Assembly (NCBI RefSeq): GCF_019973615.1
Contig: NZ_AP024238.1
Coordinates: 4,733,989-4,797,988, forward strand
Length of the DNA: 64,000 bases
Direction of reading: 5' to 3'
Origin: Rhodoferax lithotrophicus
Lineage (GTDB): Bacteria > Pseudomonadota > Gammaproteobacteria > Burkholderiales > Burkholderiaceae_C
Part shown: positions 1-8,515 of the stretch, piece by piece
Position numbering within the stretch: position 1 is the stretch's first letter
Layout: each line of letters begins with the position of its first letter
Position numbers and translations under genes: made by a program
The notes under the pieces: generated by a model
What the model was told of the DNA's origin: nothing
The model's database searches: none
Seen by the model: the letters and a program-made list of their open reading frames with translations, nothing else

Positions 1-1007
1 CTGGCTGCGGGCCAAGCCGCGCGGGTGATGTCTTGCGCCAACACCAACAAGTCACATGGCTCCATGCGCCAGTCCAGGGTATCGGCACGCGCCAGGGACA
101 ACATCTGGTTGGTTTGGCGAATCGTCTCTTCAACTTGAGTTTTGATAGCGCCTAGCGCTTGTTTCATGCGCACTTCATCCGGTTCTCTCAATGCAAAACC
201 AACTTGCGTGGCGAGTGTGGTCAAAGGTGTGCGCAGCTGGTGTGAGGCATCGTCGATAAACATCCGCCGCGCCTCCATGGCTTCACGGTAACGCATCACA
301 TGGTGATTGATGGCTTCCACCAAGGGTTGCACATCCTGGGTAATGTTGCGTGCGTTCAGCGGGGTCAGATCTTGCGGATCACGCTGCAAAACCTCCTGGC
401 GCAAGCGTTGCAGCGGAAGCAAGGACCAATGCACCGCCATGATCAACAACACCAGCCCGGCCACCAGCAGCAAAAAATCCCGTGCCAGCGCCTCCATCAC
501 CAGACGGCGGGTGAAGTCTTGGCGGCTTTCCAGCGTTTCACCAATCTGGATCACCACCTGGCTGGAGTTCGAACCACCCGACAAGGGTTGTGACAGCGCC
601 CGTGCATAAGAGCCCAGGCGGATCGGCTCCCCGTAGTACACCGCGTCGCTGAACTGCGGCTGGCCGTTCACCAGCGGTTGGGGGGATGCGGGCAGATCAC
701 TGTTGCCAATTTCAACCAGTCCGTCACCACTGGCGACGCGGTAGAACACCCGGCCATTGGCCGTGAGCTCAAAAAACTCCAGCAGACGATAGGGTAGCTC
801 CACCGACAAACCGCCGCTGGCAGTGGAAATGTTGGAATCCATCGCCTTGATCGCACCCAGCAAAGAGCGGTCATAAGCCGCATTGGCAGCACCCAGGGCG
901 GTGCGCCAACTCACCACAATCTCCAAACCCATCACCAGCACCACACCCGGCAACAACGCCAGCAGCAAAATGCGCCGCAGGCTCAGGCGGTGCAAGGCAT
1001 TCAACAT
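1..1007 (-). CDS. Sensor histidine kinase, TctE-like (3' end outside window)
   Basis: Membrane sensor kinase that should phosphorylate the response regulator encoded just upstream. The ATG at 1007 overlaps the regulator's stop codon (TGATG), so the two are translationally coupled. The N-terminus has a basic stretch followed by a hydrophobic segment (about residues 13-30), then a periplasmic region, a second membrane segment, a HAMP-like linker and a HisKA phosphoacceptor motif (DDASHQLRTPL). The window edge removes the catalytic ATPase domain. By pairing and architecture it resembles TctE/QseC-type kinases. The ligand cannot be read from the sequence. Confidence 0.88.
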   Translation of the reverse strand, partial: MLNALHRLSLRRILLLALLPGVVLVMGLEIVVSWRTALGAANAAYDRSLLGAIKAMDSNISTASGGLSVELPYRLLEFFELTANGRVFYRVASGDGLVEIGNSDLPASPQPLVNGQPQFSDAVYYGEPIRLGSYARALSQPLSGGSNSSQVVIQIGETLESRQDFTRRLVMEALARDFLLLVAGLVLLIMAVHWSLLPLQRLRQEVLQRDPQDLTPLNARNITQDVQPLVEAINHHVMRYREAMEARRMFIDDASHQLRTPLTTLATQVGFALREPDEVRMKQALGAIKTQVEETIRQTNQMLSLARADTLDWRMEPCDLLVLAQDITRAAWPAA

Positions 1008-1672
1008 CAGTCACTTTCCAGCACGTAACCCAGACCACGCAGGGTGGTGATGTGCAAAGGCGTGTGTTCCAGGCGCTTGCGCAGGCGGTGGATCAGCACC
1101 TCAATGGCCTCGGGTTGAACATCAACTTCATCCGAGAACACGCGCTCCATGATGTCGCGCTTGGACAAAGGCTCACCACTGTGCTGCACCAGGGCGCACA
1201 AGGCCGCATGTTCGCGTGGGGTCAGGCTCATCGGCACATGTTTAAGCAGCAACTGCTGGCCAACCGGGTCATACACCAGCGGGCCACAGGCAAAACGGGG
1301 GTGCTCGCTGCCACGGGAGCGGCGTATCAGCGCCAGCAAGCGAGCTTCCAGCTCGGCCAATTCAAAGGGCTTGGCCAGAAAATCGTCAGCCCCTTCGCGC
1401 AAGGTGCTGACTCGTTCCATCAACGAATCCCGTGCGGTCAGGATCAAGACCGGCACACGCAAGTCCGCATCACGCAACTCGGCCAGCACATCATGGCCGT
1501 CACGTCCCGGCAGGCCCAGGTCAAGAATCAGCGCATCGTAACGGGTTGCCTTGAGACTTTTGCGCACCAGGCGACCATCATTCACCCAGTCCACCTGGAA
1601 TTGGCTTTGTTGCAAAGCCTGTATCAGCCAAGTGGCCAGCGCCTGCTCGTCTTCTGCCAGAAGTATGCGCAT
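1007..1672 (-). CDS. OmpR-family response regulator, TctD/QseB-like
   Basis: A 221-residue two-domain regulator. The receiver domain (residues 1-115) has the acidic pair at 7-8, the phosphoacceptor Asp in LILDLGLPGRDG and the Lys in AKPFE. A C-terminal winged-helix DNA-binding domain follows and ends with the family-typical GLGYVLE. It precedes and overlaps the histidine kinase gene, forming a two-component pair. It lies 59 bases downstream of the AbrB-family membrane protein, so that transporter and the met genes may share its transcript. TctD homologues usually control tricarboxylate uptake, but no such transporter is visible here, so the target is open. Confidence 0.9.
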   Translation of the reverse strand: MRILLAEDEQALATWLIQALQQSQFQVDWVNDGRLVRKSLKATRYDALILDLGLPGRDGHDVLAELRDADLRVPVLILTARDSLMERVSTLREGADDFLAKPFELAELEARLLALIRRSRGSEHPRFACGPLVYDPVGQQLLLKHVPMSLTPREHAALCALVQHSGEPLSKRDIMERVFSDEVDVQPEAIEVLIHRLRKRLEHTPLHITTLRGLGYVLESD

Positions 1673-1731
1673 AAAGTGAAGGGGTGGGGGTGGAAAAATT
1701 GGAGTTTAAGACCAAGGTCAGAGCGAAGCAT

Positions 1732-2775
1732 TTACCGCTTGGCCAACCATGCGGTCACCTGCGGCCCCAACACCAGCACCATCAAAAAGCGCACCAGTTG
1801 CATGGCCATGACAAAACCGGCATCCACCGCACTGGTGGCTGCAATCACCACCACCGAATCGGCACCGCCCGGACTGGTGGCCAGGTACGCGGTCAACGGG
1901 GCCACACCGGCCAGCCACACCAACAGCAAAGCCAGTACCAGGCCCAAGCCCATCAAGGCGGCAATGGCCGCCAACACCATGGGCAAGGCCGCCATGGCAT
2001 GCATCAGGATCGGGCGGGTGAAACGCATGCCAATACTCCAGCCAATCACCGCGTAGGCCAGACCCAGCAGAAACGCCGGCAGTTCAATCACCAGCACACC
2101 CAATGCCTGCAGGCCGGTTCCGACCACCAAGGCCAGCACCATGCCCCCTGCCGGAATGTTCAGCCTCTGGGCGAGTGCGGCAGACACAACCACCAGCGAC
2201 AAAGTGGCAAACACGTGTTGCAACGTGGGCAACTCCGCTACCGGAGGATGCAAGGTAGGTGTTGCCCCGACCGACATGGCCAGATGCGCGACCCAGGCGG
2301 CCACGGCAGTCACCAGCACCACACGGGTGTACTGCATGAAGGCCACCAGGCGCATGTCGGCACCATAACTCTCGGCCATCAAAACCATTGCCGATGCCGC
2401 CCCTGGCGCAATCCCCCACAACGCGGTGGTTCCCGGCAGAACATGGCGACGCACCAGCAACCAGCCCAACAAGCCACCTGCCGCAATCACCAAGAGATTG
2501 ACACCCAAAAACACGGGCCACTGCCCCAGCACATGGTGCAATGCGGCGGGCTTCATGCTTTGCGCCATCAGGCACCCCAACACCGCTTGCGCCAGAACAA
2601 AAACGAATTTAGGAAGTTCCAGTGGTGTCCATTGCAGCGCCAGCAAAATGGCCGCCACCATGCACCCCAGCAGTACCCCTGCCGGGAAATGCAGCGCCTG
2701 GAGCAAGCCACCAAACAGCCCGCTGAGCAGCAGCAAAGCGGCCCAGCGCACGCCGGTTGAAACGCTGGGACTCAC
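1732..2775 (-). CDS. AbrB-family integral membrane protein
   Basis: A 347-residue hydrophobic protein with about ten predicted membrane segments arranged as two related halves, each with a glycine-rich motif (GIAPGAASAMVLMAE and the later SPGGADSVVVIA). This is the AbrB/YdfA-type putative transporter family, often mislabelled as a transcriptional regulator or ammonia monooxygenase. It starts at GTG, and that codon overlaps the metW stop (GTGA), indicating coupling to metXW. The substrate is unknown. Co-transcription with methionine genes and a downstream two-component system suggests a transported metabolite linked to sulfur amino acids or a carboxylate, which is inference only. Confidence 0.8.
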   Translation of the reverse strand: MSPSVSTGVRWAALLLLSGLFGGLLQALHFPAGVLLGCMVAAILLALQWTPLELPKFVFVLAQAVLGCLMAQSMKPAALHHVLGQWPVFLGVNLLVIAAGGLLGWLLVRRHVLPGTTALWGIAPGAASAMVLMAESYGADMRLVAFMQYTRVVLVTAVAAWVAHLAMSVGATPTLHPPVAELPTLQHVFATLSLVVVSAALAQRLNIPAGGMVLALVVGTGLQALGVLVIELPAFLLGLAYAVIGWSIGMRFTRPILMHAMAALPMVLAAIAALMGLGLVLALLLVWLAGVAPLTAYLATSPGGADSVVVIAATSAVDAGFVMAMQLVRFLMVLVLGPQVTAWLAKR

Positions 2776-3353
2776 TTGGCAAGCTTGTAAACCGACGTGC
2801 CCGCGAGTAAATTGGGCAACCAGCGCACGATTTCACTACCCTGCAGGCCAAAGCTGTCCAGCACCGTCAAGCCATTACGTGCCGCCAGCACACCCAGGTC
2901 GGCATGGGTTCCCACGCGAATGTTGGGCGTATCAAACCATTGGTAAGGCAGGCGTTTGGTCACCGGCATACGGCCTTGAAGCACACTCAGGCGGTTGGGC
3001 CAATGGGCAAAATTGGGGAAGGCCACGATGCCCACACGCCCCACACGCACGGTTTCACGCAACATCACCTCCGCGTTGCGCAAGTGCTGCAAGGTGTCAA
3101 TTTGCAGCACCACGTCAAACGAGGCATCTTCAAACATCGACAAACCTTCATCCAGATTAAGCTGGATGACGTTCACGCCACGTTTGACACAGGCCAGCAC
3201 GTTGGCATCGTCAATCTCGATGCCGTAGCCGCTGCAGCCGCGTGTGGCTTTCAAATGTGCCAGCATGGCCCCGTCACCACAGCCCAAGTCCAGCACACGC
3301 GAACCGTGTGGCACCAGTTGGGCCAGTGCCTGCATCAAAAGGGGATCACTCAT
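2772..3353 (-). CDS. metW: Methionine biosynthesis protein MetW
   Basis: A 193-residue class I SAM-dependent methyltransferase-fold protein. The SAM-binding motif I is VLDLGCGDGAMLAHL near residue 20, followed by the acidic motif (YGIEID). MetW is the usual partner of MetX in proteobacteria and is thought to support or regulate O-acyl-homoserine formation; its precise chemistry is not settled. The ATG overlaps the metX stop by 4 bases, and its own stop overlaps the start of the downstream membrane protein. Length and motifs match the family well. Confidence 0.93.
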   Translation of the reverse strand: MSDPLLMQALAQLVPHGSRVLDLGCGDGAMLAHLKATRGCSGYGIEIDDANVLACVKRGVNVIQLNLDEGLSMFEDASFDVVLQIDTLQHLRNAEVMLRETVRVGRVGIVAFPNFAHWPNRLSVLQGRMPVTKRLPYQWFDTPNIRVGTHADLGVLAARNGLTVLDSFGLQGSEIVRWLPNLLAGTSVYKLAK

Positions 3354-4486
3354 GCCACCACCTCAATACTATTAAAATAGGAGCTAACGACGCTGATATA
3401 ACGGGCATCATCCAGCAAAAAGGCATCATGCCCGTGAGGTGCGTTGATTTCGGCATAACTCACGTCGCGTTTGTTGTCGAGCAAGGCCTTGACAATCTCC
3501 CGGCTGCGTTTGGGCGAAAAGCGCCAATCGGTGGTGAAGCTCACCAGCAGGAACTTGGCCTTGGCGCGTGCCAGGGCCAGACTCAGGTTGCCGCCATAGG
3601 CCCGCGCCGGATCAAAGTAGTCCAGCGCGCGGGTGATCAGCAGATAGGTGTTGGCATCAAAGTATTCGGCAAACTTGTCGCCCTGGTAGCGCAGGTAGCT
3701 CTCAATCTGGAACTCGGCCTCCAGCGTGCTGAAAAAGAAATTGCGCTCGGCGTCGCCCTGGCTGGCGGCCACCAGCTGGCGGCCAAATTTTTCGTTCATC
3801 ACATCATCACTCAGGTAGGTGATGTGACCAATCATGCGGGCTATGCGCAAGCCGCGTTTGGGCACGGTGCCGTGTTGGTAAAAGTGGCCACCATGAAAAT
3901 CGGGGTCGGTGGTGATGGCTCGCCGGGCCACTTCGTTGAAGGCAATGTTCTCGGCCGTCAGATTGGGGGCGCTGGCAATCACCAGGGCGTGGCGCACCCG
4001 GTCCGGGTATTGCAGTGTCCAGCTCAGGGTCTGCATGCCGCCCAGGCTGCCACCCATGACCGCAGCCAGGGTCTGGATGCCCAAAGCATCCAGCAGCCGG
4101 GCCTGGGCATCCACCCAGTCCTCTACCGTGACCACGGGGAAATCTGCACCATAAATCTGGTTGGTGTCAGGGTTGGTGTGCATCGGGCCGGTGGAGCCAA
4201 AACACGAACCCAGGTTGTTGATGCCAATCACAAAAAACTTGTTGGTATCCAGTGCCTTGCCGGGGCCGATCATGTTGTCCCACCAGCCCTCGGACTTGGC
4301 CTGCCCCGCATACACACCAGCCACATGGTGTGAGGCATTGAGCGCATGGCAGATCAGCACCGCATTGGAACGGCTGGCGTTGAGTTCACCGTAGGTCTCA
4401 AAGCTCAGGGAATAGTCACGCAAACTTGCGCCGCTTTGCAGGGGCAAAGCCGCGTCGAAACGCATGGATTGAGGTGTAGCGATCAT
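3350..4486 (-). CDS. metX: Homoserine O-acyltransferase MetX
   Basis: A 378-residue alpha/beta-hydrolase-fold acyltransferase that transfers an acyl group from acyl-CoA to L-homoserine, committing it to methionine synthesis in the cytoplasm. The nucleophile elbow is GGSLGGMQTLSW (catalytic Ser near 150). The conserved entry motif GSSxGxx-like region, the GPGKALDT segment and the C-terminal catalytic His in APHGHDAFLLD are present. Whether acetyl- or succinyl-CoA is used cannot be decided by eye. The gene heads metX-metW-abrB and is preceded by a SAM-II-like riboswitch, so repression by S-adenosylmethionine is expected. Confidence 0.95.
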   Translation of the reverse strand: MIATPQSMRFDAALPLQSGASLRDYSLSFETYGELNASRSNAVLICHALNASHHVAGVYAGQAKSEGWWDNMIGPGKALDTNKFFVIGINNLGSCFGSTGPMHTNPDTNQIYGADFPVVTVEDWVDAQARLLDALGIQTLAAVMGGSLGGMQTLSWTLQYPDRVRHALVIASAPNLTAENIAFNEVARRAITTDPDFHGGHFYQHGTVPKRGLRIARMIGHITYLSDDVMNEKFGRQLVAASQGDAERNFFFSTLEAEFQIESYLRYQGDKFAEYFDANTYLLITRALDYFDPARAYGGNLSLALARAKAKFLLVSFTTDWRFSPKRSREIVKALLDNKRDVSYAEINAPHGHDAFLLDDARYISVVSSYFNSIEVVA

Positions 4487-4501
4487 GTCTGTGCTTCATA
4501 T

Positions 4502-4574
4502 CGCTAAAGGCAAAACCGATTTGGCAGGCATCTTTAGCGGAATTTATTAAGCGCCCGCAATTCTGGCAAATCGG
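4502..4574 (-). promoter_or_regulatory. Interleaved complementary segments (possible expression platform)
   Basis: Four 8-base segments occur in transcript order: CCGATTTG (4574-4567), CGCTAAAG (4539-4532), CAAATCGG (4523-4516), CTTTAGCG (4509-4502). The first pairs perfectly with the third and the second with the fourth. The first two lie in conserved parts of the aptamer. The last ends 15 bases before the metX ATG. The third and fourth can therefore compete with aptamer folding. The direction of control cannot be deduced from sequence alone. Confidence 0.6.
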
Positions 4575-4580
4575 CGCACT
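4526..4580 (-). promoter_or_regulatory. SAM-II-like riboswitch upstream of metX
   Basis: Read on the minus strand, the leader carries the SAM-II signature in order: P1 5' strand GCGCC, GATTT, ATTGC, P1 3' strand GGCGC, then TTAATAAAT and GCTAAAGA. It can be laid against the known SAM-II (metA-type) aptamer with nearly the same spacing. It starts a few bases after a promoter and ends about 40 bases before metX, the classic SAM-II target. The upper pseudoknot pairing could not be confirmed by eye. SAM-II is best known from alphaproteobacteria, so a betaproteobacterial copy is notable. Confidence 0.72.
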
Positions 4581-4583
4581 TGC

Positions 4584-4592
4584 AGTATATCA
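4584..4592 (-). promoter_or_regulatory. Extended -10 promoter for metX
   Basis: On the minus strand TGA-TATACT forms an extended -10 element (TGn plus a 5/6 hexamer). Transcription would begin around 4577-4579, immediately before the riboswitch P1 stem. No convincing -35 is seen, as is common for extended -10 promoters. Confidence 0.55.
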
Positions 4593-4680
4593 ATGCAGCG
4601 GGCAGGTCTCTTGGCATGCGCTGTTAACCAGCTCAGCAAGAGGGGGTTGCTCCGGGATCTGCAGGTCATCGGTACACGGG

Positions 4681-6039
4681 TTATTTCTGGACGGCAGGCA
4701 AGCGCAATACAAATTCAGCCCCGCCCTGGGGATGGTTGTGGGCAGTCAGGGTGCCCGCATGGCGTTCGACAATGCCATAGCTGATGGACAGCCCCAGGCC
4801 GGTGCCTTTGCCCACGGGTTTGGTGGTGAAAAACGGCTCGAAGATGCTGGACATCGCCTCCGGCGCAATACCTGGGCCGTTGTCGTGTAGTTGTATCTCC
4901 AGCCAGCAGGCCTCGCGCCGGGCCTTGATCTTGAGCACCGGGGTCACATCGGGCAGGGCACTGGCGGCATCATAGGCATTCTGAATCAGGTTCATCAGCA
5001 CCTGTAACAGTTGCCCGGCGTTGCCCAGCACCACACAACCCGGACAGGCTTGCAACTCCACATCAAAGTCGAGCTTCATGCCGGTGCGTACCCAGTGAAT
5101 GGCGCGCTCAATGACCGCGTTCACATCCACCACTTCGCGCTCTTCACCGTCCAGAGCGGAGAAACGCTTGAGCCCATCGACGATGCTGGCCGTGCGTTGT
5201 GCACCTTCGATGGTGCCATCCATCAACGACGGGAGGTCACGCAAAATCGGCTCGATGCGCAGTTTTTGAGCCAGCACCATGAGTTCCGGGTTGTGGCTCA
5301 GAGCCGCTTCGGCGTGCACCGCATCCAGGTATTGGCGCAGCCGGGTGGTGTAGCGGTTGAGCACATGCACATTGCCCAGCACAAAGCTGATCGGGTTGTT
5401 GAGTTCATGCGCCACACCCGCCACCAGGCGGCCCAGCGAGGACATTTTTTCGGCATGCAACAGTTGCTGCTGGGTGCGTTTCAGGGCTTCGTGTGCCTCG
5501 TGTAATTGCCGGTAAGCGCGTTTGATCTCGGCCATGGGCCGGCCCACAAACACATAACCGACACAACGCCGCCGACCGTCATAACGCGGGGTCACGGTGA
5601 AGTCCACCGGCACGGACTGCCCGGCACGGTCACGCAGCATCAGCTCCACCGTATCACCCTGGCGCAAATGGGTGGTGCGCTGCATCATGCCCTGCAGCAA
5701 GTCGGCACCCTGGCCGTGGTACAGCAAGCTGTGCATGGGCACCCCCATCAGCGCCGCATCGGTGCTGCCCACCAGTTCACACAAGGCCTGGTTGGTTTGC
5801 TCAATCTGGCCTTGGGCATCAGCCGCCACCAGCACGTCTGACATCGACGACAACAGGCTGTACACCAGTTGTTGTGAGGCCTCCAGCTGGGCATTTTTCT
5901 GCTCCAGCGCCACCTCGTCGGCCAGCAGGCGTGAATAGACCTCGTCCATTTTCTGGATCACATCCAGCCAGGCCCCGTCGTCCAACCCATCCAGAGGGCG
6001 CGGAACGGACATCAGATCGGGCGGCCGGGGTAACTCCAT
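4681..6039 (-). CDS. hoxJ: Hydrogenase-sensing histidine kinase HoxJ
   Basis: Cytoplasmic PAS-containing histidine kinase of the H2-sensing circuit. In Cupriavidus, HoxJ binds the regulatory hydrogenase HoxBC and controls HoxA. A PAS domain lies in the first half (VLVAADAQGQIEQTNQALCELVG), the H-box is GVAHELNNPISFVLGN, and the N, G1 and G2 boxes end in GKGTGLGLSISYGI. No membrane segment is visible, matching a soluble sensor complex. The ATG at 6039 lies 14 bases after the hoxC stop; an in-frame GTG at 6069 would overlap hoxC by 16 bases and is the alternative start. It is the last gene of the hox/hyp array. Confidence 0.88.
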   Translation of the reverse strand: MELPRPPDLMSVPRPLDGLDDGAWLDVIQKMDEVYSRLLADEVALEQKNAQLEASQQLVYSLLSSMSDVLVAADAQGQIEQTNQALCELVGSTDAALMGVPMHSLLYHGQGADLLQGMMQRTTHLRQGDTVELMLRDRAGQSVPVDFTVTPRYDGRRRCVGYVFVGRPMAEIKRAYRQLHEAHEALKRTQQQLLHAEKMSSLGRLVAGVAHELNNPISFVLGNVHVLNRYTTRLRQYLDAVHAEAALSHNPELMVLAQKLRIEPILRDLPSLMDGTIEGAQRTASIVDGLKRFSALDGEEREVVDVNAVIERAIHWVRTGMKLDFDVELQACPGCVVLGNAGQLLQVLMNLIQNAYDAASALPDVTPVLKIKARREACWLEIQLHDNGPGIAPEAMSSIFEPFFTTKPVGKGTGLGLSISYGIVERHAGTLTAHNHPQGGAEFVLRLPAVQK

Positions 6040-6053
6040 GGGTGGCCGTCCAT

Positions 6054-7505
6054 TCAATGCACGGTGCACACCATGCAGGGGTCAAAGGAACGCACGATGT
6101 GTTGTACCGCCACCGGCGTTTTGTCGCCCTCAGCCACCGGCGCACCCACCAATGCCGCTTCCAGCGCACCGGGTATGCCGGCGCGGTCACGGGGTGAGAA
6201 ATTCCAGCTGGTGGGGGCGATGATCTGGTAGTTGTGAATATGCCCCTCACGGATGGACAACCAGTGGCCCAGGCTGCCGCGCGCCGCTTCGCACAGCCCA
6301 TAGGCATCAGCATGCTCTGGCAACTGTATTTCCACGCAGCACTCGGCCCCAGGTTGGAGGCTGCGCAAAATATGTTCGGCCAACAGCACCAGCCGGGCCA
6401 ACTCCATCGACCGGGCCAGCACACGGGTCAACACATTGCCACGGTTGCGCTGCCACAGCGCACGGATCAAGGGCTGCCCGTTGGCCAGCTGGCGTGCCAG
6501 CGCCCCGGTTTCCAGCACCTGGCCGTCCAGCCGGGGGGCCTTGTTCCAGGTGTAGGCCTCAGGCTTGTGAATCTGCGGCAGGGTCAGGCCGATGGCCGGC
6601 GGCAAAGCCGCACCGTCATCCGCCAGCCAGGCGTGGCGGGCATCTTCGGCAATGTGCGCGATGTTGACCGCTTGCAGCGTCTGACCATTCCATACACCTG
6701 GGGCCATGGCGTGTGCACCATCCTGCTCGGCAAAGGCCCCATAACTCAGGGTCAGGTCGGGACCACGCCCCAAATGCTCCAGCCCCAGGTCTTGCGCAAT
6801 GCTCAGAAACAGCCGCAGGTCGCCCACGAGCGGGTTGCTGGCATGCCACTGTGCGAGGGCTTCCTCACTGCTCAGCGCCACCACTTCCTCCAGTGGGGCA
6901 GCGTAAAGCACACGCTCCAGAAAGCTGCGCATCTCGGCCACATGGACACCCAGCCGGTAGCGCTCGGAACTGCTGATGCTGCGGGTCGACCCACCAGGAA
7001 CAATCGACTGGGTATGGGGCCACTTGCCACCCAGCGTGCCCATGATCTGCAGCCAGCGCTGGCGCACCGCCACCGCCTCGCGGGCATGTGCGCCAGACAC
7101 GGTGGAAAAGCCTTGCACCGCCTGCGTATGCCAGGGCCGGTGGGCATACACCTCGCGGGTGAAGTCGGGCATGAAGAACAGGTAGAAATGTGTCAGATGA
7201 TCGGCAGCGTTTTCACAAGCCAGCATCAGGTCGGTCAGCAGCTGGCCGTTGGGCGGCGGTGTCACCCCACAGGCGGCGGCCAGCGCCCGCGCCGCCGCCA
7301 CCGATTGGGTGACCGAGCAAATGCCACAAATACGCGGCACATAAACCATGGCATCCAGCGGGTGTTTGCCTTGCAATATCTGCTCAAAACCGCGGTACAT
7401 CGGGGCATTCACCCAGGCCTGGCTGACCTGGCCATCGGCCACGTCCAGGCGTACCTCCAGGTCACCTTCAACCCGGTTAAAAGGGCCTAGCAGCAAGCGT
7501 GTCAT
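6054..7505 (-). CDS. hoxC: Regulatory [NiFe]-hydrogenase large subunit HoxC
   Basis: A 483-residue active-site subunit of the H2 sensor. The proximal Cys pair is RICGIC (60, 63) and the distal pair is in DPCMVCTVH at the very C-terminus. The protein stops right after that His, so there is no cleavable peptide and no protease step, as known for regulatory hydrogenases. Residues Ile62 and Phe110, which narrow the gas channel in the Cupriavidus sensor, are at exactly these positions; the uptake enzyme here has Val and Leu instead. The ATG overlaps the hoxB stop by 4 bases. Confidence 0.95.
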   Translation of the reverse strand: MTRLLLGPFNRVEGDLEVRLDVADGQVSQAWVNAPMYRGFEQILQGKHPLDAMVYVPRICGICSVTQSVAAARALAAACGVTPPPNGQLLTDLMLACENAADHLTHFYLFFMPDFTREVYAHRPWHTQAVQGFSTVSGAHAREAVAVRQRWLQIMGTLGGKWPHTQSIVPGGSTRSISSSERYRLGVHVAEMRSFLERVLYAAPLEEVVALSSEEALAQWHASNPLVGDLRLFLSIAQDLGLEHLGRGPDLTLSYGAFAEQDGAHAMAPGVWNGQTLQAVNIAHIAEDARHAWLADDGAALPPAIGLTLPQIHKPEAYTWNKAPRLDGQVLETGALARQLANGQPLIRALWQRNRGNVLTRVLARSMELARLVLLAEHILRSLQPGAECCVEIQLPEHADAYGLCEAARGSLGHWLSIREGHIHNYQIIAPTSWNFSPRDRAGIPGALEAALVGAPVAEGDKTPVAVQHIVRSFDPCMVCTVH

Positions 7506-8515
7506 TTCAGGCGTGTTTTCTTGATCATGGGGGCGACCACCACATGGCTGGAGGTGGCGTTGAGTTTGACCCGCTTGGGCGTGGCCGATTTTGACAGTGA
7601 TGCCAGCGCCACAAACCAGGCTTTGTGCATGTCGGTCGGCAAACCAATTGGAATACCCGCCACCTTGGGGGTTTGGTCAAACCGGTGGCCGGGTTCTTCA
7701 AACCCTGGCTCGGTGCAGCTGATACAGGCGTAGCCGCCGCGCACACAAGAGCCTTCACCGTTCCACAGGCGGATGTTGCAGTCGGCATGGGCCTGGGTGC
7801 CCTTGCAGCCCATGTTTTCCATCATGCAACCCAGGTCACCCGGTGCTTCGGCACTGGCCTTGTATTCGTAAAACTCGTTGCGGGTGCAGCCGTGGTGCAC
7901 CAGCTGGTCGCTGTAAAAACGCGGGCGGCCCAGGGCATCAAGCTGGTCGGCCGACAGGGACTGTGGGTCGGCCAGCGCGGCCAGGGTTTCCAGCACCCAG
8001 CCGGGGTGCGTGGGGCAACCTGCCACATTGATCACCGGCAAACCCGAGCGGCTGCGCCAGTCACGCCCCAACAAGCCGCCCGGTTGATCCCCTTCATACT
8101 GCAAGCCACAGGCATCGGTGGGGTTGCTGCCTGCCGCCGTGATGCCGCCAAAAGCGGCACAGGTGCCGATGGCCACCACGTGCTGAGCCATGGCGCTCAG
8201 ACGCTGTACCCAGGCCAGCATCGGCTCTTGCGTGCCGGCCAGCAGGTGAAACCGGCCCGTGCCCTCGGGGCCACGCAAGATGGAGCCCTCAATACACAGC
8301 GCATGCAAAGGCGTTTGACCACTCAGACAGGACTGGATCACTTCCAGCGCTTCCTGCGCCGTCTCTAATGACAGCGATGGATGCCACAGCAGGTGGATAC
8401 CCGCCTGGCGCAACTGCCCCCGAAAATCGGCGGTGTCGGCACACAGCAGTGACATGCTGCAGCCGCCGCAGCCGCCCGACTGCAGCCACAACACGTTAAA
8501 AGCTTCTTTAGCCAT
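7502..8515 (-). CDS. hoxB: Regulatory [NiFe]-hydrogenase small subunit HoxB
   Basis: A 337-residue iron-sulfur subunit. It begins MAKEAFNVLWLQSGGCGGCS with the proximal cluster CxxC, then GTCAAFGG and VAGCPTHP cluster ligands and a C-terminal Cys-rich region (CNIRLWNGEGSCVRGGYACISC). There is no Tat signal peptide, which fits a cytoplasmic sensor. The start at 8515 was chosen because homology begins there. It overlaps the hoxA stop by 8 bases. HoxBC detects H2 and signals to HoxJ. Confidence 0.94.
   Translation of the reverse strand: MAKEAFNVLWLQSGGCGGCSMSLLCADTADFRGQLRQAGIHLLWHPSLSLETAQEALEVIQSCLSGQTPLHALCIEGSILRGPEGTGRFHLLAGTQEPMLAWVQRLSAMAQHVVAIGTCAAFGGITAAGSNPTDACGLQYEGDQPGGLLGRDWRSRSGLPVINVAGCPTHPGWVLETLAALADPQSLSADQLDALGRPRFYSDQLVHHGCTRNEFYEYKASAEAPGDLGCMMENMGCKGTQAHADCNIRLWNGEGSCVRGGYACISCTEPGFEEPGHRFDQTPKVAGIPIGLPTDMHKAWFVALASLSKSATPKRVKLNATSSHVVVAPMIKKTRLK

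Noticed and set aside
1732..2775. AbrB-family gene as a transcriptional regulator.
   Set aside because: The protein is an integral membrane protein with about ten helices and no DNA-binding motif; the regulator label comes from a name collision.
3365..3405. Sequence at the metX 3' end resembling the dispersed repeat (AAAATAGGAGCTAACGACGC).
   Set aside because: It encodes the conserved MetX C-terminal region (DDARYISVVSSYF), so the likeness is probably coincidence.
6234..7490. Long plus-strand open frame opposite hoxC.
   Set aside because: Shadow of the well-supported hoxC gene; no recognisable protein and no ribosome-binding site.
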